Counted from the stretch's first letter, positions 7,685 through 17,436 are shown. The stretch: DNA of 64,000 nucleotides from JAKVAV01 sp964651785 (GCA_964651785.1 CAZYWJ010000010.1:13237-77236), one strand, 5' to 3'. Notes: generated by a model not told the origin, from the letters alone. Translations and numbers: made by a program.

Positions 7685-9214
7685 ATGAAAAAATTCTTCA
7701 ACCTCTTTGACCTTTCACAAAAAGTAAACTACAAAACAGAAGTTCTGTCGGGGCTCACCGTAGCTTTGGCTTTGGTCCCCGAGGCTGTGGCTTTTGCGCT
7801 TATTGCGGGCCTGTCGCCACTTACGGGACTTTACGCCGCTTTTGTGATGGGCTTGGTTACTTCCATTTTCGGCGGTAGACCCGGAATGATTTCAGGAGCT
7901 ACAGGTGCCGTAGCGGTGGTGATTGTCACTTTGGCCGCAAGCCACGGAGTAGAATACGTCTTTGCCGCCGTAATCCTTGCGGGACTTTTGCAAATGGCTG
8001 CAGGCTTTCTTCGCTTGGGTAAGTTGATGCGCCTCGTGCCACATCCCGCCATCTTCGGATTCGTAAATGGTTTGGCCATCATCATCTTCATGTCGCAGCT
8101 CGATACGTTTAAAACGATTGACGGAGATTGGATGACGGGTCAATCGCTTTTCATCCTGCTCGGATTGGTCCTTCTCACCATGCTGATCATTTGGGGCTTG
8201 CCAAAATTGAGCAAGGTGATCCCCGCCTCATTAGTAGCCATTCTTACGGTTTTTGCGATCGTTTTCTTCTTGGATATCGATACGAAGACGGTTGGCGATA
8301 TGGCTTCCATCAAAGGAACCTTTCCGCCGTTTCACATTCCTGAGATACCATTCACGCTTGAGACCCTGACCATTATTTTTCCCTACGCGGCCATCGTTGC
8401 GGGAGTAGGTTTGATAGAAAGCTTGCTTACGCTGAATATCGTTGACGAGATTACCGAGACACGCGGTCGGGGAAATAAAGAAGCCATTGCTCAAGGTTCG
8501 GCCAATTTATTGTCTGGTCTCTTCTCCGGAATGGGCGGATGCGCCATGATCGGCCAGAGTTTGATCAACGTTTCCAACGGAGCTCGTGCCCGCCTTTCGG
8601 GAATAGTCGCAGCGCTGATGCTTCTGGTTTTTATCATGTTCGGCTCATCTCTTATCGAGAAAGTGCCCATTGCCGCTTTGACGGGACTTATGATCATGGT
8701 CTCCATCGGTACCTTTGAGTGGGCCAGTTTACGCACCTTTCGGCGAATGCCCAAATCAGATATTCTGGTGATGGTATTGGTAACCTTGGTGACCATCTTC
8801 CTGCACAACTTAGCCCTGGCCGTTTTAATCGGTGTGATCATTTCCGCCCTCGTGTTTGCTTGGGACAATGCCAAGAGAATCCGAGCGCGAAAGCGCACCG
8901 ATGAAAATGGCGTGAAGCATTACGAAATGTACGGTCCGCTCTTTTTCGGTTCCGTTACGGCTTTTCACGATAAGTTCGACGTGATGAATGATCCCGATGA
9001 GGTGATCATCGATTTTGCGGAAAGCAGAGTAGTAGATATGTCGGCCATTGAAGCGCTCAATAAGGTCACTAACAGGTATCGGAAAGTCGGTAAAAAAGTG
9101 CACCTGCGCCACTTAAGCGCCGACTGTCGTCAGCTCCTGCAAAATGCCGAAGCCATCATTGATGTGAATGTGATGGAAGATCCGACTTACAAAGTTGCGG
9201 TAGATCGGTTTTGA
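7685..9214 (+). CDS. SulP-family anion transporter with STAS domain
   Basis: A 509-residue inner-membrane transporter. Residues about 1-400 contain 10-12 hydrophobic helices with the SulP signature region (LALVPEAVAFALIAGLSPLT, GLYAAFVMGLVTSIFGGRPG and SGATGAVAVV). Residues about 415-509 form a STAS domain (VIIDFAESRVVDMSAIEALN). Sulfate, bicarbonate or dicarboxylate are all possible substrates. It starts at ATG 7685. A hairpin shared with the convergent gene follows the stop. Confidence 0.9.
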   Translation: MKKFFNLFDLSQKVNYKTEVLSGLTVALALVPEAVAFALIAGLSPLTGLYAAFVMGLVTSIFGGRPGMISGATGAVAVVIVTLAASHGVEYVFAAVILAGLLQMAAGFLRLGKLMRLVPHPAIFGFVNGLAIIIFMSQLDTFKTIDGDWMTGQSLFILLGLVLLTMLIIWGLPKLSKVIPASLVAILTVFAIVFFLDIDTKTVGDMASIKGTFPPFHIPEIPFTLETLTIIFPYAAIVAGVGLIESLLTLNIVDEITETRGRGNKEAIAQGSANLLSGLFSGMGGCAMIGQSLINVSNGARARLSGIVAALMLLVFIMFGSSLIEKVPIAALTGLMIMVSIGTFEWASLRTFRRMPKSDILVMVLVTLVTIFLHNLALAVLIGVIISALVFAWDNAKRIRARKRTDENGVKHYEMYGPLFFGSVTAFHDKFDVMNDPDEVIIDFAESRVVDMSAIEALNKVTNRYRKVGKKVHLRHLSADCRQLLQNAEAIIDVNVMEDPTYKVAVDRF

Positions 9215-9218
9215 GAAT

Positions 9219-9250
9219 AAAGACATGACAACCTTCGTCGCCATGTCTTT
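9219..9250. terminator. Bidirectional hairpin between convergent genes
   Basis: AAAGACATG (9219-9227) pairs perfectly with CATGTCTTT (9242-9250). It lies between the SulP stop at 9214 and the MuiA-like stop at 9257, so it can serve both strands. Confidence 0.65.
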
Positions 9251-9256
9251 CACAAT

Positions 9257-11433
9257 TTAATTTAAAACCAAAAGCGATTCGGGATATTTCAGCTCGTAGC
9301 TGTGATTTACCTTTTTCGATGAATTCGGCTCAAGTCGAAGCTCCCAAGTCAGTTTTCCCGTCTTTTTTTCGTGCCTGGCATTTGCCAAATTCAATGGCTC
9401 AACGCTCACATCTTTGTGATCGCTTAGCGGAATTTGATCAACGAGCTCCAGCGTGATTGGATGTGATTTATTGCTGCGAATGGTTGTTTCCCAATGCAAC
9501 TGTTTTTTCACCTTACTACCGAAAGTCTGTTCAGTCGAAAGCTCCTTGTCCAATTTTCTTTCCAGCAGAATATTTTCATCTCTGCCCAATGCGATTTCCA
9601 AGGTATCGGCCACGCTCTCGGGGTTGAGAGAGGTTTCTCCCGAGTAAGCCCCCTGAAAATAAATGGTCGATTTTCCGGAGAGCAATTGCAAATCGCCCCA
9701 GTCACTAATTCGGGCCAAGAGATAAACGTCGGTATCTACTCGAGGCATGGCGCGGTACAAGAACTCCACGGGTACCTTTTCGGTCTTGATGGTGAGCAAT
9801 CGGTCCTCGCCNNNNNNNNNNNNNNNNNNNNNNNNNNNNNNNNNNNNNNNNNNNNNNNNNNNNNNNNNNNNNNNNNNNNNNNNNNNNNNNNNNNNNNNNN
9901 NNNNNNNNNNNACAAGAACTCCACGGGTACCTTTTCGGTCTTGATGGTGAGCAATCGGTCCTCGCCTGTGGAAGGAACACTGTAAGTGTATTCAACTTGG
10001 TAAACGAGTTTGGGCGAAGAAATGGCAGGTGTTTCGTCGATGAAGATTTGAGTATTTAGGGCGCCTGCTCCTCTTATTTTGTTTCCATCAATGTAGTAAG
10101 ATGTGCTACCTTCCCTTCCACCTCTGATAGTTGTACCGCCCACTCTTGCTGCGACCGTACTTGAAGTCCTGCCAGGCATTGTAATAGTTCCACCCGATGA
10201 TCCTCCATCTTTATCGATTAGAGGTACATTGTATTCAATTACTTCGAATGCTTCTAATTTCACTGACGATGACAGATCGATGTCCAAAAAAGTAATTTTA
10301 TCGGGATTGATTTCTACCCCCTCTACTATTTTGGAAATATAACCAACGTATGATATTAGCACATCATATACGCCGCCCGGGATTGGTTTAATCGTGTAAT
10401 TTCCTTCAAAGTCGCTCGAAGAACCCGTAACCTGATTGTCGCCCTGTTGCAGAACAACGTTCACAAATGGAAGTGGCTCTCCGGTTTCGGCATCAGTCAG
10501 TTTACCTTTCAAAGTTCCGGTTCCGGTTTGTTCAGGTTGAGGTTGTGAAACCTTTGCAACAGGTGGCCTTGTAATATACCATCTGTCAAACTCTGGAAGT
10601 GTTGTCTTTCGCTTTGGCAAACCCTCTGTCAACGATAATTTTACCTCTTCCCAATCTTCGCCGGTCGATTGATAAACGTTGGCATTGTAAACGAGTTCCA
10701 AAGGTTTATTGACTGCATCAAACCTGAAGTCGTAAAGTGGTTCCCAGCCTGCCGCCTTGGTGAAATACTCAACGTTTAAGTCGCCTGAAACATAGGCCGA
10801 GGCTTCAACTAAGAGCAACAATTCCATCTGCAAAGTATTTGTTCCTGCCAGCAAGGCATTGATCTCCGAATTGATTTCCATAATCTCTTTTTGATCTTGG
10901 CGTATAGCCAGGGAAATGTCGAATTTCATCTTCGCAATCTCCGTTAATCGCTCTCTATAGAAATCTGCGGCCTGACGCACACCGAGTGTATGCTTTTCGC
11001 CATCCGCCTTTTTCAATTCGGTGTTCTTCACCAAAAGAGCTTCTTCTTCAAGGAATATCGCGCGTTTGGCCTTGAGCCAATCTATATTCTCTTCCAATTC
11101 GGAGCGTCGATCTTCCAGCTCATCCACCTCGGCTTTATTTGCGTTTCGAGCGGGCTTTGAAATGTTGTGGCTGAGCGCCAAAATTTTCAACCGACCGGGG
11201 GTTTTTACTTCGATCAACTTCGGATCGATATCTGCCGGAAGTCCGCTCACGGAAAGTACGTGCTTTCCCATGCTCAAATCTAGAGAGGCCTTTCGTTTGA
11301 CTCTCGCTCCCTGAAAAAAGACATTCACTGCCCTGATTTCAGATTTAACTTCGATGGTGTCCACTTTGGCTGCTGAGCAAGTTGCAGTCCAAAGCATTGA
11401 GCAGAGCATGAAACAAACGGATAGTTTTTTCAT
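9257..11433 (-). CDS. MuiA-like (DUF4140/DUF4139) protein with inserted CarboxypepD_reg domain
   Basis: A secreted protein with a signal peptide at MKKLSVCFMLCSMLWTATCS. The order is an N-terminal DUF4140-like region (VKSEIRAVNVFFQGARVKRK), a long coiled coil (about 110-210), then a DUF4139 beta domain. The DUF4139 part is split by a CarboxypepD_reg-like domain (GTLKGKLTDAETGEPLPFVN) and a Gly/Arg-rich segment resembling a TonB receptor plug (VGGTTIRGGREGSTSYYIDG). A 100-N gap breaks the gene. Its flanks are a 55-bp duplication, and removing one copy plus the Ns (155 bases) rejoins the frame to give about 673 residues. The apparent frameshift is therefore very likely an assembly artefact. Role unknown; probably envelope-related. 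Confidence 0.8.
9757..9966. other. Assembly gap (100 N) flanked by an exact 55-bp duplication
   Basis: Bases 9757-9811 and 9912-9966 are identical over 55 bases, with Ns at 9812-9911. This fits two contigs that overlap by 55 bases but were scaffolded rather than merged. Confidence 0.95.
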
Positions 11434-11556
11434 GGCTCTATTTTTTGAGATGAACTTCTAAGTTAGCATATCAGCTATCCTGAATGGTGATTTTTCCGGT
11501 AAAGGCTAATTTGATCTCACAATCGGATAAATTGATGGTGTTTCATTCAAATAGTG

Positions 11557-11585
11557 AACTTAGTTTATAAATGAGCTAACTTAGT
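11557..11585 (+). promoter_or_regulatory. Direct repeat AACTTAGT upstream of antitoxin gene
   Basis: AACTTAGT occurs at 11557-11564 and 11578-11585, a 21-base (two helical turn) spacing, with an AT-rich TTTATAAAT between. It sits just upstream of the antitoxin start at 11599, where an autoregulatory operator would be expected. This is an inference from position. Confidence 0.35.
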
Positions 11586-11598
11586 CGGGAAAGCATGA

Positions 11599-11850
11599 AT
11601 GATGGATAAGTCTGAATTGAAAGTTCAAATACTGAAAGAGGTTGAAAGTTTGGATGAGTTGCAACTTGAAGAACTTTATGCATTTCTTCATAACTTCTTG
11701 AGTAAAGAAAAGTCAACGGATGATTGGTTGAATCTCTCAGATTCTCAGCGCAACGGATTAAAGAAGGCCATAGAGTCCATTGATCAAGGGGAAAGTGTGG
11801 TGAATGAAGAGGTCCTGACTAAATACAGAAAGCGCTATTCAAAAGATTGA
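11599..11850 (+). CDS. Antitoxin-like protein (addiction module type)
   Basis: An 83-residue acidic helical protein. It contains KVQILKEVESLDELQLEELY and later WLNLSDSQRNGLKKAIESID followed by a basic tail (LTKYRKRYSKD). This is the layout of small antitoxins paired with ParE/RelE toxins: the C-terminal helix and tail wrap the toxin. The start could be either of the tandem ATG codons at 11599 and 11602. It overlaps the downstream toxin frame by 5 bases. Confidence 0.75.
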   Translation: MMDKSELKVQILKEVESLDELQLEELYAFLHNFLSKEKSTDDWLNLSDSQRNGLKKAIESIDQGESVVNEEVLTKYRKRYSKD

Positions 11851-12261
11851 GAAAATATTTTGGTCACCTGAAGCCGAGGAAGATTTATCTATTATTCTTT
11901 CATTTCTTGGTTTGATAGAATCTACTCTCAAACTGATGGAAAGCCATCCTGACAAATATCCAATAATCGAAAAACAACTGCGAATCAGAAAATGCGTATT
12001 GACCAAGCACAATTCACTTTATTACCGAATAATGGGTAGCCAAAGGGAAGCACTTCGCAATTACGATAATCGNNNNNNNNNNNNNNNNNNNNNNNNNNNN
12101 NNNNNNNNNNNNNNNNNNNNNNNNNNNNNNNNNNNNNNNNNNNNNNNNNNNNNNNNNNNNNNNNNNNNNNNNTTTATTACCGAATAATGGGTAGCCAAAG
12201 GGAAGCACTTCGCAATTACGATAATCGTCAAGATCCTGATCTTCTCAAATTCGTTCAGTAA
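11846..12261 (+). pseudogene. ParE/RelE-type toxin, probably degenerate, split by assembly gap
   Basis: The frame reads IEKIFWSPEAEEDLSIILSF, then ESTLKLMESHPDKYPIIEKQ, then LRIRKCVLTKHNSLYYRI and a C-terminal DNRQDPDLLKFVQ once the gap duplicate is collapsed. This matches RelE/ParE-superfamily toxins. Two things suggest decay. The codon at the expected start is ATT, with no in-frame ATG, GTG or TTG before the conserved region. The segment between EEDL and IEST is roughly 10-15 residues shorter than usual, removing part of the helical hairpin. Collapsed length is about 86 residues. ATT initiation and a shortened but active toxin remain possible. It overlaps the convergent dihydroorotase-like gene by 7 bases. 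Confidence 0.6.
12018..12227. other. Assembly gap (100 N) flanked by an exact 55-bp duplication
   Basis: Bases 12018-12072 and 12173-12227 are identical over 55 bases, with Ns at 12073-12172. It has the same structure as the gap at 9.8 kb. Collapsing it restores the end of the toxin frame. Confidence 0.95.
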
Positions 12262-13499
12262 GAACAAAAAGTTCTGACAACACTTCCTTTCAAGCTGCTT
12301 TTGAATTGCGGAATGTTAAATCCTTTGGTAATTGTGTTTTCTGTATCGAATTGACTCTCGCCGTTAAAAACCGTCAGGTTCGCTTCTGCTCCTTCCGCTA
12401 TTTGAGGCACATCAATTCCCAAAATTTCTCTCGGATTTATCGAAAACTTCGCTACCAATTCATCCAAGCTTAACTGATCGCCAACCGCTGCTAGCAAGAG
12501 CGGAAAGAACAATTCCATTCCTGCCATACCGAAGTCTGCCAAGTCAAACTCTAACTTTTTGTGTTCTTCGTCTTCGGGCGAATGATCTGAAGTAATGACG
12601 TCGATGCGGCCATTTTTCAATGCTTCAATCAGCTCCCGTCGATTTTCTTCCGTGCGAAGTGGTGGAAGAAGCTTATAGTTCGTGTCAAAATCGTGCAGCT
12701 CTTTTTCAGAAAAAGCCAGATGAGCGGCCGTGACTTCCGTGGTTGCGTTCAGCCCTTTTTTGCGCGCTTCGGCAACCAGCTCAAGGGCTTTCGCCGACGA
12801 AAGAGGGCCGAGGTGCAATCGGCCATTGGTATAATCCAACAGAGTTAAGTCACGCCTCACCATCATTTCTTCACTGATTGCGGGAATGCCTTTCAAGCCT
12901 AGGCCGGTTGAGAGTTCCCCTTCGTTAATTTGCCCGTTAGGAATGAGCTTCGAATCGTAAGGAAAATGGAAGACAGGCGCATCAAAATTGGAGGTGTAAA
13001 GCAGGGCGCGATGCAGCAGACCTGACTCGTGAATGGAATGTTTGTCATCGCCAAAAGCTCGCGCACCGGCTTGGTGCATGTCGTACATCTCAGACATGCT
13101 TTCGCCTTTTAGTCCGACTGACACCGCTCCGATCGGGAAAATCTCTACCCCCGATCCTTTGGCGCGATTTTTCAAATACTCTACGGCTCCCTTATTGTCT
13201 ATCGGCGGAGTGGTATCGGGCGAAAGTGCTACGGCCGTAAAACCACTTTTTGCAGCGACTTTCAATCCGTTGGAAATTCCCTCTTTGTATTCTTCTCCGG
13301 GATCCCGAAAGTTGGCGCGCATATCCATCCACCCGATCGAAACGCAATGTCCTTCGCCTTCTATTTTTTCATCAGAATCTTCAGAGATGGATGATGCAAT
13401 CTTTTTGATGATTCCGTTTTCGATCAGAATATCTACGATTTCACCATTTTGCGGGTGTCGCTTGTCTACGATTTTAACTTGCGAAATCAGGGTTTTCAT
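12255..13499 (-). CDS. Dihydroorotase-like amidohydrolase lacking the HxH motif
   Basis: A 414-residue cytosolic protein of the amidohydrolase superfamily, closest to dihydroorotase (pyrimidine biosynthesis) in length and segment order. In active enzymes the first metal site is DxHxH in a D-H-x-H-x-R-x-P-G context. Here the region reads DMRANFRDPGEEYKEG, so both histidines are missing. The catalytic-aspartate region survives as VITSDHSPE. This divergent, probably inactive or repurposed form is common in Bacteroidota; a structural partner for aspartate carbamoyltransferase is one idea. ATG 13499 overlaps the BatA-like stop by 4 bases (ATGA). Confidence 0.8.
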   Translation of the reverse strand: MKTLISQVKIVDKRHPQNGEIVDILIENGIIKKIASSISEDSDEKIEGEGHCVSIGWMDMRANFRDPGEEYKEGISNGLKVAAKSGFTAVALSPDTTPPIDNKGAVEYLKNRAKGSGVEIFPIGAVSVGLKGESMSEMYDMHQAGARAFGDDKHSIHESGLLHRALLYTSNFDAPVFHFPYDSKLIPNGQINEGELSTGLGLKGIPAISEEMMVRRDLTLLDYTNGRLHLGPLSSAKALELVAEARKKGLNATTEVTAAHLAFSEKELHDFDTNYKLLPPLRTEENRRELIEALKNGRIDVITSDHSPEDEEHKKLEFDLADFGMAGMELFFPLLLAAVGDQLSLDELVAKFSINPREILGIDVPQIAEGAEANLTVFNGESQFDTENTITKGFNIPQFKSSLKGSVVRTFCSY

Positions 13500-15562
13500 G
13501 CCATGGTTCTTTTTCCAAAACGCAACAACAGGCTCTCTATAAGCAGAAATGCCAAAGCTAATATCAAACAGATTTTCCAAAGTTCGGTACCTGAAACTTC
13601 GCGCTGAACATCGCGCGCCAAGTTTTCAGATTCACCGGAGTAAAGTTTCACATTTCCGGCTCCCGTCGATTTAATCGCTTCGTCCAACTCATCCGTAGAG
13701 TAAGACGCCAAATCGCTTTCCGTTCGTTCAAAATTGAACCCAATGGTAGCTATGGCCGAGTCGCCCAAGAGTAAATTGTAGTTTCCCGCTTCGCTGAGTT
13801 CAGATCCCGTGTAAAGCGCGATTCTACCCTCAGATACTTGGAAGGCAGGTATAATGTCGAGATTGCTTTCGGGTTGAATCAAGTGGAAGATATCCTCATT
13901 TTTCGTTTTAAAATAAGGAATCGAAAATGTTGATTCGCTGCCGATTTCTACTGCGTAGGTTTCAGTAGATCTGCTGAGCTCGGCTATTCGAAGAGCCGTA
14001 GCCACGAAAATGGCATGACGCGAAAAATTGTTTTTTTCTGAATTGAGCGGCACTGCCTGGACGTAAACTATTCCGCCTGATTCGCGATAAGCGCTCAAGA
14101 AAGAAGTGCCACTTTGAAGTTGTAAAAGCGTTTCTTCCGACGACCGTAAAGAGCTGCTTATCTGAAAATATGCCGAAGCTTCCGGCAGGTCGATATTGCG
14201 TGGTACGGATTCAAAAATATCTCGGTATAGTGGACTTTCCGCATTGATCGATCTCACCTTTGATGCTTCTTCCTTCAGTGGCAAAAGCCCCCCTGCATTA
14301 AGCGCAGCCAAAAGCTCGTTGTAAGAATTCAGATCGCTCTCGGCAGCAGGAATGATCCAAACAGTACCGCCGTTTGCTACGAATGAAGCGGCTTCTTGAC
14401 GCAGGCCGCCCGGTATGTCTGAAAGTTCATTCAGGATGAGCAGATCGTAGGTTTGAAGTTCAGAATAGCTCAGATTACTCAAGCTTGCCGATGTGTATTG
14501 GTAGGCACTGTCTACCCGATATACCGACCCCACGAAGTCCTGATTTGAAAAGCCATTGCTCCCCGAAATGGAGAGAATTCGCAACCTGTCGTGAACCCGA
14601 TACCCGAGGTAATACGCATCATCGTAATCGATGGGATAGTCTTCGATGGCCACTTTCACCGACTTCAATCCGGGCGTATCGTGTACGAAGGTCAACGCCG
14701 TGTCCACCTGAGATTTTGCACTTACGGCAAAACTCCCGATTGCCTTTTGCGCTCCGTTTATCGAAAGATTGAGCGGCACATTTTCCAGATCTTCCTGCCC
14801 GGTATTTACGATTCGCACACTCATCCTTTCACTTTCTCCTGCACGCCTTACGGGTGTGGGAAACCATACGGAGTCGATGTAAAGATTGGACGGTGAGTTT
14901 CGCTCTAAGTGAATCAAACCGTAATTCAATGATGTATCAGCCTTGAAGGATTCTACGGCAAATCTGCTCTTTTGAAAATCGCTGATGAGGTAGGCTTCTT
15001 TGGCCAAGTCGGCATCCGCCTGTCCCAGCAGGTCTTGTTGCCTTTCGGCAATGCTTTCAAGACTTCGCGACTTCGAACTCAAGCTCAAGTCCTCCACGTT
15101 GTCAATGAATTCGGTGCGGCTCACAAAGCGTTGATTTTCTCCCTGAAAATCCTGTGAAAGCAATTGAAACCTATCGGTGGCTTCGTAAGCCATCGCAATG
15201 TCTATGGCGCGATTTTTAGCCACTTCCAGCAGCGGTCCGGCTTCACTTTCTCCCTCCATACTGAAGGAGTTGTCAATAAAGATGGACACGGCTTTTCCTC
15301 GATCTTTTTCTACCGCATCATCTTCCGGAAGGTACGGTTGGGCGAAAGCCAAAACCAAAAAAGCCAAAGCCAGCAGGCGCATGAGCAAAACCAGCAGGTG
15401 CCTTAGTTTATTCTGAGATTGAGTTTGAATTTTTATTTCGCGCAGGAAGCGAACATTGGTAAACGGAATCTTTTTAAAACGCCGAAAATTGAATAAATGG
15501 ATGATTACGGGAATGGCAAGAGCGGCCAGTGCGTAGAGAAAATTCGGGTAGAGAAATTCCAT
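13496..15562 (-). CDS. BatA-like membrane protein with vWA-type domain
   Basis: A 688-residue protein. The N-terminus (MEFLYPNFLYALAALAIPVI, then HLFNFRRFKKIPFTNVRFL) is the BatA/aerotolerance N-terminal domain, with a second helix (LRHLLVLLMRLLALAFLVLA). A vWA-like domain follows with a DxSxS metal site in FIDNSFSMEGE. A large beta-rich region and a C-terminal transmembrane helix (LWKICLILALAFLLIESLLL) complete it. It is likely an inner-membrane protein with a periplasmic body. It starts at ATG 15562, and a TATCTTTG promoter -7-like element lies only about 8 bases upstream. It is coupled to the dihydroorotase-like gene. Confidence 0.88.
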   Translation of the reverse strand: MEFLYPNFLYALAALAIPVIIHLFNFRRFKKIPFTNVRFLREIKIQTQSQNKLRHLLVLLMRLLALAFLVLAFAQPYLPEDDAVEKDRGKAVSIFIDNSFSMEGESEAGPLLEVAKNRAIDIAMAYEATDRFQLLSQDFQGENQRFVSRTEFIDNVEDLSLSSKSRSLESIAERQQDLLGQADADLAKEAYLISDFQKSRFAVESFKADTSLNYGLIHLERNSPSNLYIDSVWFPTPVRRAGESERMSVRIVNTGQEDLENVPLNLSINGAQKAIGSFAVSAKSQVDTALTFVHDTPGLKSVKVAIEDYPIDYDDAYYLGYRVHDRLRILSISGSNGFSNQDFVGSVYRVDSAYQYTSASLSNLSYSELQTYDLLILNELSDIPGGLRQEAASFVANGGTVWIIPAAESDLNSYNELLAALNAGGLLPLKEEASKVRSINAESPLYRDIFESVPRNIDLPEASAYFQISSSLRSSEETLLQLQSGTSFLSAYRESGGIVYVQAVPLNSEKNNFSRHAIFVATALRIAELSRSTETYAVEIGSESTFSIPYFKTKNEDIFHLIQPESNLDIIPAFQVSEGRIALYTGSELSEAGNYNLLLGDSAIATIGFNFERTESDLASYSTDELDEAIKSTGAGNVKLYSGESENLARDVQREVSGTELWKICLILALAFLLIESLLLRFGKRTMA

Positions 15563-15690
15563 TAAGGCGCAAAGATACACGGAAGATGGTAACTTTCGAA
15601 AGTAATTACACGACTCGAAAAGAACGGCTCAATACTAAGCAGATGTTTTTTTATAAGAAGAATGACGCTTCGTCAATTCAAGAGTAATAT

Positions 15691-16677
15691 TCAGTTTGCC
15701 ATTCGATCCAAGAACCGTATCGCCATCTTTTGAGCAGTTTCGTAGTCTTCTGATTTTATGTCGCTTCCGATGAAATGGGTTTTCGGCTCAGCTAAAGGGA
15801 CGAGTCGCAGTAGTGAGTCGGGAGTAGAGAAATTTTGATACATTTCTTCGTAAACGGAAACCTCCACATGCTCATCTTCTTCTAAGAAATTTTCATGGTA
15901 GTACATGGTAAGCACGGGACATGTTACTTGATGGAAAGTGCTGTCGGTCATCATGGATTGAAGCATAACCTCCAAATTTATTAAAGCCTCGGCAGGGTAA
16001 ACGGAGTCCCAATACTGATAGGCTATCGCAGAATGATGTTCGATTTTTCTGTGTTGGCCAAAACTCACTAAATGGGCCAATTCATACCCCCACGGTGAAT
16101 TGAGGAGAAAAGCACCCGGTTGATCATCCTTCACATTCGGACTTATATTTATTAAGCCTTGCACCTTATCGGGAAAATGAGCAGCCAGGTAAAGAGCCAG
16201 CGTTCCGCCGGTAGAGGTGCTCATGACGTAAACTTGATCACCTATTTCACTTCCAATGGCCAAAGCCTCTTTTGCCGATTCCCAAGCTGCTTCAGGAGAA
16301 AAATTCCGGAGCGCTTTATCAGGTATAAAGCCGTGACCGGCCCATCTCGCCAAGTAAATATTGGCCCCGACAGCCTTTGCTACATTCACGTTTAAAGGGT
16401 ATCCATCCCGATAGCTTCCTGCGAATCCATGGAGGTAAACTATGGAAATAGGGGTGACGGTTGGAACGGAGTCGCGCCAAATTATTCGCGCATCATTATC
16501 TTCTCGAAGAGAAAGTTCGGCTTCGTTTTTATCAAGCTGACTCTCAATTTTTGCCGGACTTTGAGGAACTTTAGGGAGGGAATAATTATAATCAGGATCA
16601 GGAGGAACGGGACCGATTAAGTAACTAACTATAGCTAAGAGAATGACGAAAACTAAAATCAAATACCTTTTCTTCAT
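15691..16677 (-). CDS. Alpha/beta-hydrolase, membrane-anchored
   Basis: A 328-residue protein with an N-terminal signal-anchor (MKKRYLILVFVILLAIVSYL). The oxyanion motif is YLHGFAGSYRDG, the nucleophile elbow is VMSTSTGGTLALYL, and a C-terminal histidine lies in EPKTHFIGSD. It is probably an esterase or lipase-like enzyme outside the cytoplasm with unknown substrate. It starts 3 bases after the end... of nothing upstream of its own; downstream spacing is 3 bases from the barrel gene that precedes it on this strand, suggesting cotranscription with that gene. Confidence 0.85.
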   Translation of the reverse strand: MKKRYLILVFVILLAIVSYLIGPVPPDPDYNYSLPKVPQSPAKIESQLDKNEAELSLREDNDARIIWRDSVPTVTPISIVYLHGFAGSYRDGYPLNVNVAKAVGANIYLARWAGHGFIPDKALRNFSPEAAWESAKEALAIGSEIGDQVYVMSTSTGGTLALYLAAHFPDKVQGLINISPNVKDDQPGAFLLNSPWGYELAHLVSFGQHRKIEHHSAIAYQYWDSVYPAEALINLEVMLQSMMTDSTFHQVTCPVLTMYYHENFLEEDEHVEVSVYEEMYQNFSTPDSLLRLVPLAEPKTHFIGSDIKSEDYETAQKMAIRFLDRMAN

Positions 16678-16680
16678 TAC

Positions 16681-17436
16681 TTACCTCAGCAAATCGAATG
16701 TGTATTGGTAAGACAAGGCCGCATAATGAACCAATGCAAAATTATAGACTTGATCTACATCTGCACCACCATCCAATATTCGGTATCCTGCATTGAACCT
16801 GTGGTAGGGAGATAGCACATAGCTCGCTCCAAGAAATACGTCTTCGGCGCGTCCTTGCTCTCCCACTAAAGCGTCTCCTCTCAGCAGGGCCGCCCATTTA
16901 TCATTGAATTGAAAAGAGAGCCTGAAATTTATCAAAGGCACAAAGCCAAAGTCTTCCGTTTCACTTAATTGCTCTTCGGTCCTTACGGAGATTCGGGCAT
17001 CTCTGATTTTCGCCGTAAGCCCGATCCCAAACCTGAACTTGCCCGAATTTATCCATTCGTAGCGATAAGTTAATCGGTATGAATTAAACCGGTAATCAAG
17101 ATCAAGGTCTTCGCCGGCTCTGAATGTGTTTTCGCCAAAAACTTTCGGTTCTGAAAAGGCCTCTCGGTACGAAAACGATAGGGGCGCGTAGAGAGCACTG
17201 ATAGTATGCCTTTCGGCAATGGTATAGCCCGCACGTAAGCGGTAAAACCATGTTTGTCCGTTTGAAAACTCATCGGTAATATCGATACGGTCGCTTTGGC
17301 TATTGCTCTCGTTGGGAAATTGTACGGTATTTCGGGTGTTGAATGCCATACCGGTCTCTACATTAAAAAAAAGTTGTGCATCAACTGAGACGGATGCCAT
17401 AACGAAGATTAAGATAAGACGTCCTCGTAAAATCAT
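16681..17436 (-). CDS. Outer-membrane beta-barrel-like protein
   Basis: A 251-residue protein with a signal peptide (MILRGRLILIFVMASVSVDA) followed by alternating strands ending in an aromatic terminal strand (YAALSYQYTFDLLR), as in small outer-membrane barrels. ATG 17436 is chosen; a TTG at 17442 adds two residues. It lies between the short-chain dehydrogenase and the hydrolase with tiny gaps, so these genes probably form one transcription unit. No specific family is recognised. Confidence 0.65.
   Translation of the reverse strand: MILRGRLILIFVMASVSVDAQLFFNVETGMAFNTRNTVQFPNESNSQSDRIDITDEFSNGQTWFYRLRAGYTIAERHTISALYAPLSFSYREAFSEPKVFGENTFRAGEDLDLDYRFNSYRLTYRYEWINSGKFRFGIGLTAKIRDARISVRTEEQLSETEDFGFVPLINFRLSFQFNDKWAALLRGDALVGEQGRAEDVFLGASYVLSPYHRFNAGYRILDGGADVDQVYNFALVHYAALSYQYTFDLLR

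Noticed and set aside
9736..11433. Frameshifted MuiA-like gene as a true pseudogene
   Set aside because: The break coincides with the N-gap and duplicate; collapsing it restores the frame.
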